The position numbers were made by a program, and so were the translations under genes. From Bacteroidota bacterium (GTDB taxonomy: Bacteria; Bacteroidota; Bacteroidia; Bacteroidales; JAAUTT01): a stretch of 64,000 nt of DNA. Location: NCBI GenBank assembly GCA_023429135.1, contig JAEYWD010000124.1:1-64000 (forward strand). The letters run 5' to 3'. Shown one piece after another: positions 63,895 through 64,000 of the stretch. Every line of letters starts with the position of its first letter. Position 1 is the stretch's first letter. Under the pieces are notes generated by a model. The model ran no database searches. It was not told the origin of the DNA and saw only the letters and a list, made by a program, of their open reading frames with translations.

Positions 63895-64000
63895 ATGAAA
63901 ACTAAAACTTTTATTCTTTTCGCCGGAATCCTTTCGGTTTTTTATTTGGGTACAGGCCAGGGCAGTGCTCAGGTAACATCGGAAAAACCGGATCTGGATC
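63895..64000 (+). CDS. Start of a secreted protein, cut by the window edge
   Basis: The ATG at 63895 begins a frame open to the window end (35 codons). It encodes a signal peptide, TFILFAGILSVFYLGTG, with a likely cleavage after GSAQ. Its position behind SusD suggests a surface binding protein or enzyme of the second cassette, but nothing of the mature domain is visible. Confidence 0.6.
   Translation, partial: MKTKTFILFAGILSVFYLGTGQGSAQVTSEKPDLD

Noticed and set aside
1..64000. tRNA, rRNA, CRISPR, integrase or transposase genes
   Set aside because: None was recognised on either strand; the direct repeats found are short and isolated, not arrays.

Overview
The window is a piece of a Bacteroidota chromosome, most likely a polysaccharide-degrading anaerobe or facultative anaerobe of the Bacteroidales/Marinilabiliales type. 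This rests on two SusC/SusD pairs, a hybrid two-component regulator, an ECF sigma/FecR pair, a type IX secretion sorting domain, AT-rich leaders with weak Shine-Dalgarno sequences, and an oxygen-sensitive glycyl radical enzyme. I see no rRNA, tRNA, CRISPR array or transposase gene.

Left part (1-24 kb), mixed and mostly single-gene units: an AT-rich outer-membrane beta-barrel protein (502-2601); a 1608-residue DEDD exonuclease-RecQ-UvrD fusion (2944-7770); an 890-base intergenic region with two structured repeat elements; an LLM flavin oxidoreductase; a serine-hydrolase lipoprotein; a large TraB/GumN protein; an XRE-type membrane regulator paired with a membrane-anchored Ntn hydrolase; topoisomerase III; a RelE/ParE-like toxin-antitoxin pair; and a hydroxyproline dehydratase (hypD-type) with its radical-SAM activase.

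Centre (24.4-56.3 kb), one large polysaccharide utilisation locus (PUL) on the + strand. A hybrid two-component sensor (HTCS) is followed by a probable operator of two 18-bp direct repeats 21 bp apart, then susC, susD, a FAS1-like lipoprotein and a PKD/lectin-like lipoprotein. A strong hairpin terminator (35593-35627) lies only 28 bases before a 20.7-kb enzyme operon. That operon encodes a stand-alone TonB plug protein, a T9SS-sorted beta-helix protein, GH2, GH95, a PL5/PL38-type lyase, two GH29 fucosidases, a GH95-like protein, a GH97-GH105 fusion and a GH36/27 alpha-galactosidase with a C-terminal NPCBM domain. The set implies an unsulfated, fucose- and galactose-decorated polymer containing uronic acid: lyases cut the backbone, GH105 removes unsaturated uronic acid ends, and the fucosidases and galactosidases trim branches. 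The substrate is an inference.

Right end (56.3-64 kb): a second glycan-uptake cassette with ECF sigma factor, FecR anti-sigma, an STN-containing SusC and a SusD. It is bracketed by two copies of a MITE-like inverted-repeat element in opposite orientation; a further secreted protein begins at 63895 and runs off the window.

The most noteworthy items are the GH97-GH105 fusion, a 51-bp interspersed repeat translated in frame inside the lyase gene, the plug-only TonB protein inside a PUL, the exonuclease-RecQ-UvrD fusion, the HTCS operator, the terminator/attenuator that separates the SusCD operon from the enzyme operon, and the nested palindrome at 8440-8581.
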